From the NCBI RefSeq assembly GCF_001652915.1, contig NZ_BBQI01000073.1, positions 62,001 to 126,000 on the forward strand: 64,000 nucleotides of DNA, written 5' to 3'. This document shows, piece by piece, positions 1 to 8,779 of the stretch (its first letter is position 1; every line of letters starts with the position of its first letter). The translations under genes and the position numbers were made by a program. The stretch comes from Cupriavidus sp. D384. Lineage in GTDB: Bacteria > Pseudomonadota > Gammaproteobacteria > Burkholderiales > Burkholderiaceae. Below the pieces are notes generated by a model. The model was given only the letters and a program-made list of their open reading frames with translations, had not been told where the DNA came from and did no database searches.

Positions 1-756
1 CAGCGCACGCAGCTTCGTCATCTCGTCGCCCTCGTACCGGTCAAGGAATGCCTTCTCGGCCACCACCCCGAGCGAGCAGCGGCCATTGGAGAACGGGATC
101 GTCCAGTACCAGACATCGTCATGCTCGGGGTGCACGCCGACACGGATCTTGTTGCGGTCGAACGTGCCGGCCGGAATGCCGTCGGCCACGTGCGTGAAGA
201 TGGCCGCGCGCACCGGGAAGTTCGACGGCGATTCCAGCTTCAGCAGCCGGGGCAGGATGCGCCCGAAGCCCGAAGCGTCGAGCAGGAATCTGGCCTGCAC
301 GGCATAGCTTTCGCCGTCTTCGCCACGCACGGTCACCACCGGCTGCGCGCCGCCGACGTCCACCGCCTCCACCACATGGCGGAAGCGCACTTCGGCGCCC
401 TGCTTCTGCGCCTCACGGATCAGCACGTCGTCGAAATGCGCGCGTTGCACCTGGTAAGTGGTGCCCCAGCCAGGCGAAAACTTCTCGCGAAAGTCGAAGT
501 CGGTATAGCGGTCGCCGCGTGCGAACGCCGCGCCGTTCTTGTACTGGAAGCCCGCCTCCACCACGGCCTGCAGCATGCCAGCCTCCTCGATATAGGCCAT
601 GCTCTGCGGCAGCAGGCTTTCGCCGATCGAAAAGCGCGGGAACGTTTCCTTTTCCAGCACCAGCACGCCGATACCGCGCCGGCGCAACAGCCCGGCGGCC
701 ACGGAGCCGGCCGGACCCGCCCCCACGATCACGACTTCGGCTTGTTCGGTCCTCAT
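1..756 (-). CDS. FAD-dependent oxidoreductase, tryptophan-halogenase-like family (3' part cut off by window edge)
   Basis: Translated by me from the minus strand. The protein opens with the dinucleotide-binding motif VVIVGAGPAGSVAAG (residues 8-22), followed by FPRFSIGESLLP (about 39-50), which is typical of flavin-dependent halogenases and related monooxygenases of aryl-polyene and xanthomonadin clusters. A later segment LLDASGFGRILPR is also typical of this family. The start ATG is preceded by AAGGAG. It lies 25 bases after the exporter gene stop and is the most distal gene visible in the operon. About 252 residues are present and the reading frame is open to position 1, so the C-terminus is missing. 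Whether it halogenates or only oxidises the polyene head group cannot be judged without the diagnostic tryptophan motif, which may lie outside the window. Confidence 0.8.
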   Translation of the reverse strand, partial: MRTEQAEVVIVGAGPAGSVAAGLLRRRGIGVLVLEKETFPRFSIGESLLPQSMAYIEEAGMLQAVVEAGFQYKNGAAFARGDRYTDFDFREKFSPGWGTTYQVQRAHFDDVLIREAQKQGAEVRFRHVVEAVDVGGAQPVVTVRGEDGESYAVQARFLLDASGFGRILPRLLKLESPSNFPVRAAIFTHVADGIPAGTFDRNKIRVGVHPEHDDVWYWTIPFSNGRCSLGVVAEKAFLDRYEGDEMTKLRAL

Positions 757-781
757 TAATATTTCTCCTTGTGTCCCGCGC

Positions 782-3136
782 CTATCTGGCGGCGGGCCTG
801 AACCATGGCGACAGCACCCAGACCGCGCCCACGCCCGACAGCATCGTCATGCCGAACGCATGCAGCGCCGGCGTGGACGATAGCGCGAGCAGCCCGAACG
901 CCAGCAGCGTGCTGGCGGCGCCGAGCACGATGGCCGTCCATGACACGCCGTCGCCGGGATGCTCGAGCAGAAAGATGCCGTAGTCGACGCCAACGCCCAG
1001 CAGCAGCGCCAGCGCCAAAATCGAGAACAGCTGCAGCGGCACCTGCAGCCAGCCGAGCACGGCCACGCTGAACGCCGCCGCCAGCAGCGTCGGGACCAGC
1101 GCGCGCCAGCCCGACAGCCCGTAGCGCCATGCCAGCAGCAGGCCCACCACGCCCGCGCCGGCCAGCAGCAGCCAGCTCATCAGCACGCGGTAGTGATGCA
1201 GCAGCGACGAAAAATCGGCCACGCGATCCACCCATTCCGCGCCGGGCACCTGGCGCACCGTGGCGGCGATGGCCGGAATCTCCGCCGCATTGTCGAGGCC
1301 GCGCAGCAGCATCACGCTGGCGTAGCCGTGGCCCTCGCGGTCCAGCCACAGATGACGCAGGGTGTCGGACACCGGATGGGTCAGCCACGCCTGCAGGGTC
1401 AGCCCAGCGCCGGCGGGCGCGGCGGGTGGCGCGGCAATCGTGCCGCCCAGCGCCCTGGCCACGCGCTCGCGCACCGCCGCCTCCTGGCGGTCGGCCAGCG
1501 CTGCATCGGCGCGCTGGCGGGCCGCCGAAGGCACCCAGTCGGAAATCGCCACGAAACCGCCAAATGCATGACGATCCCGCGTGCCAGCCAGGCTGGCCTT
1601 GACTGCTTCTTCGCGTGCCAGCACTTCATCGGGCGTGGCACCCCGCACCAGCACGAACTGTGCGGGGCTGGGCGTGCCCAGCAGCCGGCCGATGGTGCGT
1701 TGCGCCTCGATCAGCGCCGGCGGCGAACTCTGGAGCTGCCGCACGTCGTCGACCACGCGCACCTGCCACACGCCACCGGCAATGAACAGCCCCAGCAGGC
1801 CCAACGCCATCCAGGTACGGCGATCATTGTGCACCTGCGGCCAGCGCGCCAGGCTTTCGGCCAGCCATGTCGACAGCCGGGTCTGGCGCGGCGTGCCGCG
1901 GTCGAGCAGCGGAAACCAGAACGCCACCGTCAGGAAGGCCCCGGTCAGCCCCACCGCCGAGAACAGCGCCATCTGCCGCAAGCCGGGGAATGGCGCGATG
2001 CCAAGGGCCAGATACGCCATCACGCTGGTCAGCAACGCCAGCGACAGCCCGGGCAGCAGAAAGCGCATGACCGAAGGCGGCGTCGCGCGCGGCATGGCCT
2101 GCCGCGTCACGAAGTAGTGGATGCCGAAGTCCTCGGCCACGCCCATCAGGCTGGCGCCGAACACCAGTGCGATCAGGTGTACGCGACCAAACACCATGGC
2201 GGTGGCGGAAATCGCCATGGCCGTACCGATCAGCAGCGACAGGCCAACCAGCAGGATGGGCCGCAGCGAGCGGAAGGCGATCCACACCAGCAGCAACACC
2301 GCCGCCAGCGAGCCCCAGCCGATCACGTTCATTTCCCAGTTGGCCTGCGATGCCGCGGCCTCGGCATGAAGCGGAATGCCGGCCATGATGACGCGCACGC
2401 CGCTGTCGCCGCCTGCCCCATGTCGTGCTGCCGTTTCGGCCTGGCCCAGCAGGTCGCCGTAGTCGGTATTGCCGTTGGCGGAAAAGCCCGACCGGGCCGT
2501 GCGGAACGTCAGCACGATCCAGTCCTTGCCGTCGCCCGTCACGGTCGCCATGCCGTCGCGCTCGCGCACCCGCGTCGCCGCCGCGCGGTCCAGCCACCAC
2601 TGCTGCCACAGGCCCAGCGGATCGGCCGCCCATTCGGTAAGCTGCGGGCCCATCGAGAACTGGTAGAGCCGCGTCAGGGCCTGCCGCGCCAGCGCATCGG
2701 GGCTTTCCGAAGCCAGTTGCTGGCGCTGCGCATCTGTCAGCAGCCGGTCCCGCCACGGGCGATAGAACGCCAGCGCCGCGTCGAAATCGAAGGCACCCAG
2801 CTTGTCCTGCGGCTGCAGCAGCGGGTTGGCCGGTCCAATGGACTGGCGAAAGCGCTCGGCAGCGGCCCGCGTATGCGCCCAGTCGTCAGCCCCGACCAGC
2901 ACCACCACTTCGCGCGAGACGCCCTCGCCAAGCTGGCGCAACACGCGGTCGGCCGTGGCGGTACGCGCGCTGGTTGGCAGCAGCGCCATCACATCGGTAT
3001 CGATCCGCGAGGCGCGCCAGAACTGCAATTGATGCACGGCCACCGCGATCACCAGCAACAGCCACGCAATCGCCAGCACCCGGTCTCGACGCGTGAGCGC
3101 ACCCTGCATCGCGAGACCGCCTGCCGCATTACTCAA
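782..3136 (-). CDS. MMPL/RND-family exporter of the aryl-polyene-type cluster
   Basis: About 784 residues with one membrane span near the N-terminus, a large periplasmic domain, a group of spans at about 275-420, a second periplasmic domain and a final group of spans. This duplicated topology is that of MMPL/RND exporters, which in aryl-polyene clusters are thought to move the lipid product. I place the start at a TTG (3134-3136) that has AGGAG seven bases upstream and overlaps the preceding lolA-like gene by eight bases. Alternatives are ATG at 3109, or an ATG at 3157 lying deeper in the upstream gene without a ribosome site. The family assignment is firm; the substrate is inferred from context. 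Confidence 0.85.
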   Translation of the reverse strand: MSNAAGGLAMQGALTRRDRVLAIAWLLLVIAVAVHQLQFWRASRIDTDVMALLPTSARTATADRVLRQLGEGVSREVVVLVGADDWAHTRAAAERFRQSIGPANPLLQPQDKLGAFDFDAALAFYRPWRDRLLTDAQRQQLASESPDALARQALTRLYQFSMGPQLTEWAADPLGLWQQWWLDRAAATRVRERDGMATVTGDGKDWIVLTFRTARSGFSANGNTDYGDLLGQAETAARHGAGGDSGVRVIMAGIPLHAEAAASQANWEMNVIGWGSLAAVLLLVWIAFRSLRPILLVGLSLLIGTAMAISATAMVFGRVHLIALVFGASLMGVAEDFGIHYFVTRQAMPRATPPSVMRFLLPGLSLALLTSVMAYLALGIAPFPGLRQMALFSAVGLTGAFLTVAFWFPLLDRGTPRQTRLSTWLAESLARWPQVHNDRRTWMALGLLGLFIAGGVWQVRVVDDVRQLQSSPPALIEAQRTIGRLLGTPSPAQFVLVRGATPDEVLAREEAVKASLAGTRDRHAFGGFVAISDWVPSAARQRADAALADRQEAAVRERVARALGGTIAAPPAAPAGAGLTLQAWLTHPVSDTLRHLWLDREGHGYASVMLLRGLDNAAEIPAIAATVRQVPGAEWVDRVADFSSLLHHYRVLMSWLLLAGAGVVGLLLAWRYGLSGWRALVPTLLAAAFSVAVLGWLQVPLQLFSILALALLLGVGVDYGIFLLEHPGDGVSWTAIVLGAASTLLAFGLLALSSTPALHAFGMTMLSGVGAVWVLSPWFRPAAR

Positions 3137-3746
3137 AGCGCTGCTCCTCTGCGGCATCGAGCCGGTTGGCGGCCGCGGGGTTGATCATCTTCACCACCGT
3201 GCTGTCGCCACTGGCTTCCTCCAGCTTCACGTCACGTACGTACTGGTCTCCCGAGAGGTCGATGCGGGCAAACGCGCGCCGCGCACCGGCATCGGTCGGG
3301 GTCAGCGTCAGGGTCCAGCCCTTGCTGCCCACCAGCTTGCCGGTTACCGAGAAACGGCTCGACAGGCTGCGGAAATCGCCACGCAGCATGGCGATCATCG
3401 ATTCCCCCACCATGCGCATGGCCGGCTGGGCATCGGCCCGCATCTGCTGCTGCACCTGGCCGTCGGCACCGCGCATGACAAGCTTGTCTGGCGTCACCAG
3501 CAAGCTCGACGGCACGGGGTCGCGCGTGGTCCACACCACGCCCCGGCCGCGCGCCACCACAAAATCGCCATGCGACACCAGCGGGGTGCTGAAGCCCGCC
3601 AGCCTGCGGGTCTGTTCGAACTGGCCGCGAATCACGGGCGCATCGGTCAGCCGCGCGGCCACCGCCGCGGGCAGGTCCTCGGCATGCAGCGGCAGCGCGG
3701 CCAGGCAGCCCAGCGCCGCCAGCGCCAGGAGGTTTCGGCGCATCAT
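3129..3746 (-). CDS. LolA-like outer-membrane lipoprotein carrier homologue
   Basis: 205 residues beginning MMRRNLLALAALGCLAALPLHAED, a Sec signal peptide cleaved after LHA. The mature part has the LolA-like pattern of an N-terminal segment, a FEQTRRLAGFSTPLVSHGDF strand region and a C-terminal SGDQYVRDVKLEEASGD segment. The ATG overlaps the thioesterase stop (ATGA), so the two are translationally coupled, and the stop overlaps the exporter start. Aryl-polyene-type clusters encode a LolA-like protein next to an MMPL exporter, probably to carry the product or a lipid intermediate across the periplasm. It is not the housekeeping LolA, which normally sits elsewhere. Confidence 0.8.
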   Translation of the reverse strand: MMRRNLLALAALGCLAALPLHAEDLPAAVAARLTDAPVIRGQFEQTRRLAGFSTPLVSHGDFVVARGRGVVWTTRDPVPSSLLVTPDKLVMRGADGQVQQQMRADAQPAMRMVGESMIAMLRGDFRSLSSRFSVTGKLVGSKGWTLTLTPTDAGARRAFARIDLSGDQYVRDVKLEEASGDSTVVKMINPAAANRLDAAEEQRFE

Positions 3747-4159
3747 TCCTGGACTCCAAGTCGTTGCAACAGCACGGGCGGGCTCGCGTACAGCATTTCC
3801 TGCGTAGCCATGTCCACGGCCACCTGGATCGAATATCCCCGGGTCAGCCGCTGGCCGGTGGCCGCATCGCGCGCCTCGTAGTGGATCTTGAGCCGGTGTT
3901 CCCACTCGGCAAAGGTGGCGCGTACGATCATCGACTGCCCATAGCGCAGCGGCCGCACGTACTTGACCCGGATGTCGATGATTGGCCACGCAAAGCCCGA
4001 ATCGCGCATCTGGGGGTAGTCGTAGTCGATCTGCTGCAGCAGCGCGCAGCGCGCCAGTTCGAAATAGCGCAGGTAGTTGCCATGCCAGACCACGTCCATC
4101 GGGTCCAGGTCGTGGAACGCCGGCGTCAGTTCGATTTCATGATGGAGGATGTTCGGCAT
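3743..4159 (-). CDS. 4-hydroxybenzoyl-CoA-type (hot-dog) thioesterase
   Basis: 138 residues starting MPNILHHEIELTPAFHDLDPMDVVWHGNYLRYFE. The DxDxxxVVWHGNYLRYFE pattern is the signature of the 4HBT/YbgC hot-dog fold, with the aspartate of DPMDVV as catalytic residue. The length is typical of the family. The start overlaps the end of the upstream acyltransferase by 23 bases and the stop overlaps the lolA-like start. The probable role is release or editing of acyl chains from carrier proteins during polyene synthesis. Substrate not shown by sequence. Confidence 0.85.
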   Translation of the reverse strand: MPNILHHEIELTPAFHDLDPMDVVWHGNYLRYFELARCALLQQIDYDYPQMRDSGFAWPIIDIRVKYVRPLRYGQSMIVRATFAEWEHRLKIHYEARDAATGQRLTRGYSIQVAVDMATQEMLYASPPVLLQRLGVQE

Positions 4160-5174
4160 CTTGGTCGCGCGCAGCCTGCGAGGGATCGAGCCGGCCGACG
4201 CTGATCGGATCCCGGGCCCAGAAATCGTAGAAGTTGAACCAGTCGTAGGGCGAGCGCACCACCAGCAGTTCCAGCCACGCCACATAGCGCCGCGCCAGTT
4301 CTTCAAGCCGCGCTTCGCGCGCGGCGCGCGGCAGCGTTACGCTGCGCGCCAGTTCGGTGAAGCGGATCACGTGGCCATTACCGGCGCGCACGCAGCCCAT
4401 GGCGAACAGCGGGCACTTGAGCAGCGCCGCCAGCACGTACGGGCCCACCGGGAAGCGTGCCGGCGCGCCCAGGAACGGCACGCTCACGGCGCGGCCGCCA
4501 TGCGCGGGTGCCCGGTCGCCGGCAATCGCCACGAACTCGCCGGCCTGCACGCGAGCCGACAGCTCAAGCGCCGTGGCCGGCGAGATATCGTCGATCTGGT
4601 ACAGCTGCAGCATCGCGTCGGGATCGAGCCGCGCCAGGATGCGGTTGAACTGCTCGGCATGGGCCGAATGCACCAGCACGGTCAGCCGCAATCCTTCGAT
4701 ACGGCCGGCCATGGCACGGCACAGCTCCAGGCATCCCACATGCGCGGTCATGATGATGCCGCCCTGGCGGCTGGCAATCTGCCTGAGCAGCACATCGGCG
4801 CCTTCCTTGGACACGTTCTCGAAGCGATAGCGGCCGCCGATGGCCAGCAGCTTGTCGAGGATCGTGTCGCCGAACGAGAACAAATGGTTCAGCGAATGGC
4901 GCCAGGTGGGCCGCGTGCCAACGGCACCGGTGGCCGCTTCCAGGCGCTGCAGGTAGTCCGTGGACGAACGGCGCGCCAGCGGATAGGCCAGCCAGAAGTA
5001 CGCCACCACCGGCACCATCACCAGCCGGAACAGCGTCCGCCCGAACACCCGGTACAGCGCATACAGCAGCCAGATGCCCCACACGCAGGTGGCCTCGCCA
5101 ATGGCGCTCCAGTGCTGCGCACGCTGCGGGCGGTCGGACGACGATTTCGAGGAATCGGGATGGACGATGCTCAT
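4137..5174 (-). CDS. LpxL-like (lysophospholipid) acyltransferase of aryl-polyene-type cluster
   Basis: 345 residues starting MSIVHPDSSKSS. An N-terminal membrane segment (WGIWLLYALYRVFGRTLF) precedes a lipid-A-type acyltransferase domain with the HX4E motif in MTAHVGCLELC (His145, Glu150). The ATG overlaps the glycosyltransferase stop as ATGA, so these are coupled. In aryl-polyene clusters a glycosyltransferase and an acyltransferase of this type occur together, sometimes fused, and are thought to attach the polyene to a lipid or sugar carrier. Separate genes here. An upstream in-frame ATG exists but lies inside the neighbouring gene. Confidence 0.8.
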   Translation of the reverse strand: MSIVHPDSSKSSSDRPQRAQHWSAIGEATCVWGIWLLYALYRVFGRTLFRLVMVPVVAYFWLAYPLARRSSTDYLQRLEAATGAVGTRPTWRHSLNHLFSFGDTILDKLLAIGGRYRFENVSKEGADVLLRQIASRQGGIIMTAHVGCLELCRAMAGRIEGLRLTVLVHSAHAEQFNRILARLDPDAMLQLYQIDDISPATALELSARVQAGEFVAIAGDRAPAHGGRAVSVPFLGAPARFPVGPYVLAALLKCPLFAMGCVRAGNGHVIRFTELARSVTLPRAAREARLEELARRYVAWLELLVVRSPYDWFNFYDFWARDPISVGRLDPSQAARDQDAEHPPS

Positions 5175-5923
5175 GCCGTCCTCACCTTGCGCCATAGCAG
5201 CGACGGCGCGCGCCAGATCATGCCCGCGAACAGCCGCGTCAGCATGCCGGCAATCAGCAGGTTGTCCTGCAGCATGCGGAAGTGCGACACGCCGTCAGAG
5301 GGATACGTGACCCGCGTTGGCACGTTGACCACCGGGGCCCCTTGCCAGTACAGCCGCACGATTACCTCGGTATCGAACTCCATGTGGTGACCCAGGCGGC
5401 TGCCGGCCATCAGCTTCGTCACCGCGGGCAGCGGATACACGCGCAGGCCGCACATCGAATCGCGGATTTCGAATGACAGCGTGATCAGCCACACCGTGAC
5501 ATGGGTCAGGTAGCGGAAGTAGAAGCGGTGCCTGGGGACGGTGTCGTCGTAGACCGGATAGCCGGCGATCACGGCGTCCGGGTGCGAACGTGCCAGGTCC
5601 AGAAAACGCGGAATATCGTTGGCGTCGTGCTGGCCGTCGGCATCGATCTGCAGCGCGTGGGTATAGCCGAGCCGCGCCGCCGTGCGAAATCCGGCCATCA
5701 TCGCGGCGCCCTTGCCCTGGTTCTGCGGCAGCCGTTCCAGCAGCACGCGGTCGGGATGGGCGTCGGCAATCTGGCGCAGCACCGCCGCGCACGCCGGCCC
5801 ACTGCCGTCATCGACCAGCAGGCAGGGCCACGGATGGCGCAGGATCGCCTCGACCATGGCGCCGATGGCATGCTCATGGTCGTAGACCGGAACCAGCACG
5901 ATGGGGCGGAATACTGCGCTCAT
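5171..5923 (-). CDS. Family 2 glycosyltransferase
   Basis: 250 residues starting MSAVFRPIVLVPVYDHEHAIG. It contains the GT-A nucleotide-sugar elements LLVDDGSGPACAAV and LQIDADGQHDAND (a DXD-like metal site), followed by the family 2 segment DSMCGLRVYPL. There are no strong membrane spans, unlike polyprenol-phosphate glycosyltransferases. ATGA overlap with the upstream AMP-ligase gene and ATGA overlap with the downstream acyltransferase show one translational unit. Probably glycosylates the carrier or head group of the polyene lipid; the sugar donor is unknown. Confidence 0.82.
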   Translation of the reverse strand: MSAVFRPIVLVPVYDHEHAIGAMVEAILRHPWPCLLVDDGSGPACAAVLRQIADAHPDRVLLERLPQNQGKGAAMMAGFRTAARLGYTHALQIDADGQHDANDIPRFLDLARSHPDAVIAGYPVYDDTVPRHRFYFRYLTHVTVWLITLSFEIRDSMCGLRVYPLPAVTKLMAGSRLGHHMEFDTEVIVRLYWQGAPVVNVPTRVTYPSDGVSHFRMLQDNLLIAGMLTRLFAGMIWRAPSLLWRKVRTA

Positions 5924-7623
5924 GAAGCTACGGGATGAAATACGATCTTGCCGCTCGCATGCGCGCCGGCATCTGAGGTCAATCGGAAACCGAGCACGCA
6001 TTCGGCCGGCTGCCAGGCCAGCGCGAGCCTGACACGGGTGCCGGGCCGGATGACTGCCTGGAACTTGAGCATGTCGAGCCGCGCGAAACGCTCGCGCGGC
6101 GGAATGGCGAGCCGCTCGGGGGCCAGCGCCATGACCCAGTCCACCTGGGCCACGCCCGGCACCACCGGCATGCCGGGGAAATGCCCATCGAACACGGCCA
6201 GGTCGTCGGCGATGTCCAGGTCGGCCTGTGCGGACGTGGCGTCGGCAGCCACCCAGCGCGCCGCGGGCACCGTGTGCCGGAACAGCTCGCGCAGCATGGC
6301 CTCGGTGGTCTTGCCCTGTGCATTGGCGGGCAACTCGCGCGGAAACACCCAGCGGCGCGGCAGCGCCAGCGGGTCGATGGCGCCGGCCAGGCACTGGCGC
6401 AGCGCACGCACCACGGCGGGCCGGCCCTGTTCATCAAGCAGGCGTTGCCCGGCATCGTCCAGCACGGCCACGGCGCCGACGCGCTCGCCCACGGCGGTTG
6501 CAATCATCGCCACGCGGGCCTCGCGAACCAGGGGCGACGCGCCCAGGCGCTGCTCGATGGCCGTCAGCGAAACGCGTTTTTCCTCGATCTTGACGATGCG
6601 GTCGGCCCGGCCGGCCAGCACGAAGCCGCCGTCCTGCGTGGGCAGCGCGCGGTCGGCGCAGACGTACCAGTCGTCATCCGCCAGATGCGCGGAACGTACG
6701 GCAAGGTGCCCGTCCTGCAGGCGCCAGGCCACGCCCGGCAACGGTGTCCACGCATCGGCGTGATACTGGCGCTGGCGCCAGGCGATGCCGCCGGTTTCGG
6801 AGCTGCCGAAGACCTCGACCGGCGATACACCGGCCAGGCGCAGCACATCGGCAGATGCCTCGGCCGGCAACGGGCCGCCCGACGAAAACACCGCTTGCAA
6901 GACGCCCTGCGTGGCGGGCCAGTCGAGCCCGGCAGGCATCCGCCGCAGATGGGCGGGGCTGCTGACCAGGATGGCCGGACGCCGGTCGGCCGCGCACTGG
7001 CTTACCAGTTCTTCAAGAAAAGCCAGCCGGTTCTGCGGGATGTCGCGGTCTGCGGCAAGCGGCCACAGGATCGTGAACAGCAGGCCGTAGATATGCTGGT
7101 GCGACACCGTGGTCAGCACCCGTACATCGGCCGGCATGCGCTTGCCAAACGCCTGTTGCAGCGCGCGCAGTTCGCCATCCAGCTGGGCCAGCCGCTTTGG
7201 CAAGGCCATCGGCGCGCCAGTTGAGCCCGACGTGAACAGCGTGACCCAGGTATCGTCCGGGGACAGCGCAAGCCAGTCAAAGGCGTGACCGGATACGGGC
7301 GAACCGGAGGTAGCCTGCAAGCCCTCCGGCAGATCGCCGGCCAGACCGTCGACTGCGCCGCGCAGGGCCGCGATGGTCTCCGCGCGATTGTCGCCGGGCA
7401 ATACCACCTGCTTGCCCGCGTGCCATGCGCCAAGCAGCGCCGCGGCAAACGCGCCGGGTTGGTCCAGGTACAACGCCCAGCGCTGGCCGGCCTGTGCCGC
7501 AAATGCCCGGCGCCAGGCCGCCACATGGGCCACAAAGCCGACCGCGGCCGCCTGCGTGGCAAGCCGGGACATCGCCCCGCTCACGCCAGCCACGCTGCCT
7601 GCGTCTGTCACGCGCTCAGCCAT
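5920..7623 (-). CDS. AMP-ligase (acyl-ACP/CoA synthetase) fused to a C-terminal FabZ/FabA-like dehydratase domain
   Basis: 567 residues starting MAERVTDAGS. The first about 450 residues are an adenylate-forming ligase with the P-loop VTLFTSGSTGAP (about 129-140) and the segment FGSSETGGIAWR. The last about 95 residues hold FDGHFPGMPVVPGVAQVDW, the hot-dog dehydratase signature of FabZ/ApeI-type proteins. In the characterised Enterobacteriaceae aryl-polyene clusters these two activities are encoded by separate genes (apeH and apeI), so this is a fusion. The ligase is expected to activate 4-hydroxybenzoate or a similar starter onto the carrier protein. The start overlaps the upstream membrane-protein gene by eight bases. 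Confidence 0.85.
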   Translation of the reverse strand: MAERVTDAGSVAGVSGAMSRLATQAAAVGFVAHVAAWRRAFAAQAGQRWALYLDQPGAFAAALLGAWHAGKQVVLPGDNRAETIAALRGAVDGLAGDLPEGLQATSGSPVSGHAFDWLALSPDDTWVTLFTSGSTGAPMALPKRLAQLDGELRALQQAFGKRMPADVRVLTTVSHQHIYGLLFTILWPLAADRDIPQNRLAFLEELVSQCAADRRPAILVSSPAHLRRMPAGLDWPATQGVLQAVFSSGGPLPAEASADVLRLAGVSPVEVFGSSETGGIAWRQRQYHADAWTPLPGVAWRLQDGHLAVRSAHLADDDWYVCADRALPTQDGGFVLAGRADRIVKIEEKRVSLTAIEQRLGASPLVREARVAMIATAVGERVGAVAVLDDAGQRLLDEQGRPAVVRALRQCLAGAIDPLALPRRWVFPRELPANAQGKTTEAMLRELFRHTVPAARWVAADATSAQADLDIADDLAVFDGHFPGMPVVPGVAQVDWVMALAPERLAIPPRERFARLDMLKFQAVIRPGTRVRLALAWQPAECVLGFRLTSDAGAHASGKIVFHPVAS

Positions 7624-8173
7624 GATGGCCCTCCGCATGACGGGCCCTGACACGCTGGCGCACCAGCCATTCGCCGGCAAACATCGCGCCGATCAGGCCA
7701 TAAGCAATGGCGCCGTTATACAGCGCCCAGACCCGGTCGCTGGCGGCAAACGCCGTCACGGCGGCAACCGTGCCATTGCAGACGAAGAACACGCACCAGG
7801 CCTGCGTCACACGGCGCGTATAGGCCACGCCATGCGCGGGCAGGTCCGGCTCACGCAGGCGCGCCAGCCGCTCGACCAGCGTGGGGGGATAGGCAAGGCT
7901 CCAGCCGAAAACGCCAAGCAGCGCCACGTTGACGAGTACGGGATAAATCTTCAAGGGCAACGGATGGTCGGAGACCAGCACCACGGCGGCCAGCACGCCC
8001 GCCAGCAAGGCCAGCAGGCGCCAGGCGGCCTGGCGGCTGGTGGTGGCACGCAGCAACGCGAGCGCCACCAGCGCCAGCGCCATCACGCGCGGCGAGTAAT
8101 GCTGCAAGCCAAAATAGATCACGAGCGGGTATGCCATCGTCAGCAGCCCCAGCCCCAAATTGCGCCATGCCAT
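7616..8173 (-). CDS. Integral membrane protein of aryl-polyene-type cluster (COG4648-like)
   Basis: 185 residues, mostly hydrophobic, with about five predicted spans (for example LGLLTMAYPLVIYFGLQHY, VMALALVALALLR, LLALLAGVLAAVVLVS and CVFFVCNGTVAAVTAFAA). No catalytic motif is evident. A small membrane protein of this kind between the carrier proteins and the AMP-ligase is a constant part of aryl-polyene clusters, but its biochemical role is not established. Start at MAWRNLGLG; the gene ends eight bases inside the AMP-ligase gene. Confidence 0.72.
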   Translation of the reverse strand: MAWRNLGLGLLTMAYPLVIYFGLQHYSPRVMALALVALALLRATTSRQAAWRLLALLAGVLAAVVLVSDHPLPLKIYPVLVNVALLGVFGWSLAYPPTLVERLARLREPDLPAHGVAYTRRVTQAWCVFFVCNGTVAAVTAFAASDRVWALYNGAIAYGLIGAMFAGEWLVRQRVRARHAEGHHG

Positions 8174-8185
8174 GCTGTTCCAGAG

Positions 8186-8446
8186 TCAGGCGGTGGCCGC
8201 CGGGGAATCGATCAGTTGCGCAAGCGTTCTCACCACGTCTCCCACAGTCTTCACCGACTTGAATTGTTCCGGTTTCAGGGGGTGGTGCAACATCGGTTTC
8301 AGTCTGACAAGCAGATCTACCGCATCGATGCTGTCGATATCGAGATCGTCGTAGAGGCGAGCTTCGGGCGTGATGCGCCCGGGCGCGATCTCGAACATCT
8401 GCTCGAGCACCGCAGCCACGCGTGCAAGGATTTCATCGTGCGTCAT
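8186..8446 (-). CDS. Acyl carrier protein
   Basis: 86 residues starting MTHDEILARV. The phosphopantetheine attachment motif is LDIDSIDAVDL, with Ser39 as the expected modified residue. Start chosen because GGAGCG lies at ribosome-binding distance; an in-frame ATG 39 bases further upstream lacks one. This is one of two carrier proteins in the operon, as in characterised aryl-polyene clusters, where one is thought to load the starter and the other to carry extension. Confidence 0.9.
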   Translation of the reverse strand: MTHDEILARVAAVLEQMFEIAPGRITPEARLYDDLDIDSIDAVDLLVRLKPMLHHPLKPEQFKSVKTVGDVVRTLAQLIDSPAATA

Positions 8447-8509
8447 GATTCGCTCCGCATTTCCCCCGTCAAACAAAGTGCGCATTAAAAGTGCTGTTTA
8501 CGCCTCAAT

Positions 8510-8779
8510 TCAGCTTGCGGACTTGTCGCGTTGCGACGCCACATAGGCGGCCAGCGTTGCCACGCTGGCAAAACGGGCGCGCATTTCTTCCTTGTCGCCC
8601 TTCATCGTGATGCCGTACTTCTTCTGCAGCGCGAGACCCAGTTCCAGCGCATCGATCGAATCGAGGCCAAGCCCCTCGACGAACAGCGGCGCCTCTGCAT
8701 CGATATCGTCCGGCGTGATGTCCTCCAGCGACAGCGACGCGATGATGAGTTCCTTGATTTCCTGTTCAAGCGCCTTCAC
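8510..8779 (-). CDS. Acyl carrier protein
   Basis: 89 residues starting MKALEQEIKELI, with the carrier motif GLGLDSIDALEL (Ser41 is the phosphopantetheine site) and a strongly acidic helix. The start overlaps the end of the PlsC-like acyltransferase gene by 14 bases. Sequence differs clearly from the second carrier protein (8186-8446), so the pair is not a recent duplication and probably divides roles in loading and elongation. Confidence 0.9.
   Translation of the reverse strand: MKALEQEIKELIIASLSLEDITPDDIDAEAPLFVEGLGLDSIDALELGLALQKKYGITMKGDKEEMRARFASVATLAAYVASQRDKSAS

Noticed and set aside
959-3184. 741-codon open frame on the plus strand
   Set aside because: It lies exactly opposite the MMPL exporter gene and is rich in Arg, Gln, His and Ala with no domain pattern; an antisense by-product of high GC content.
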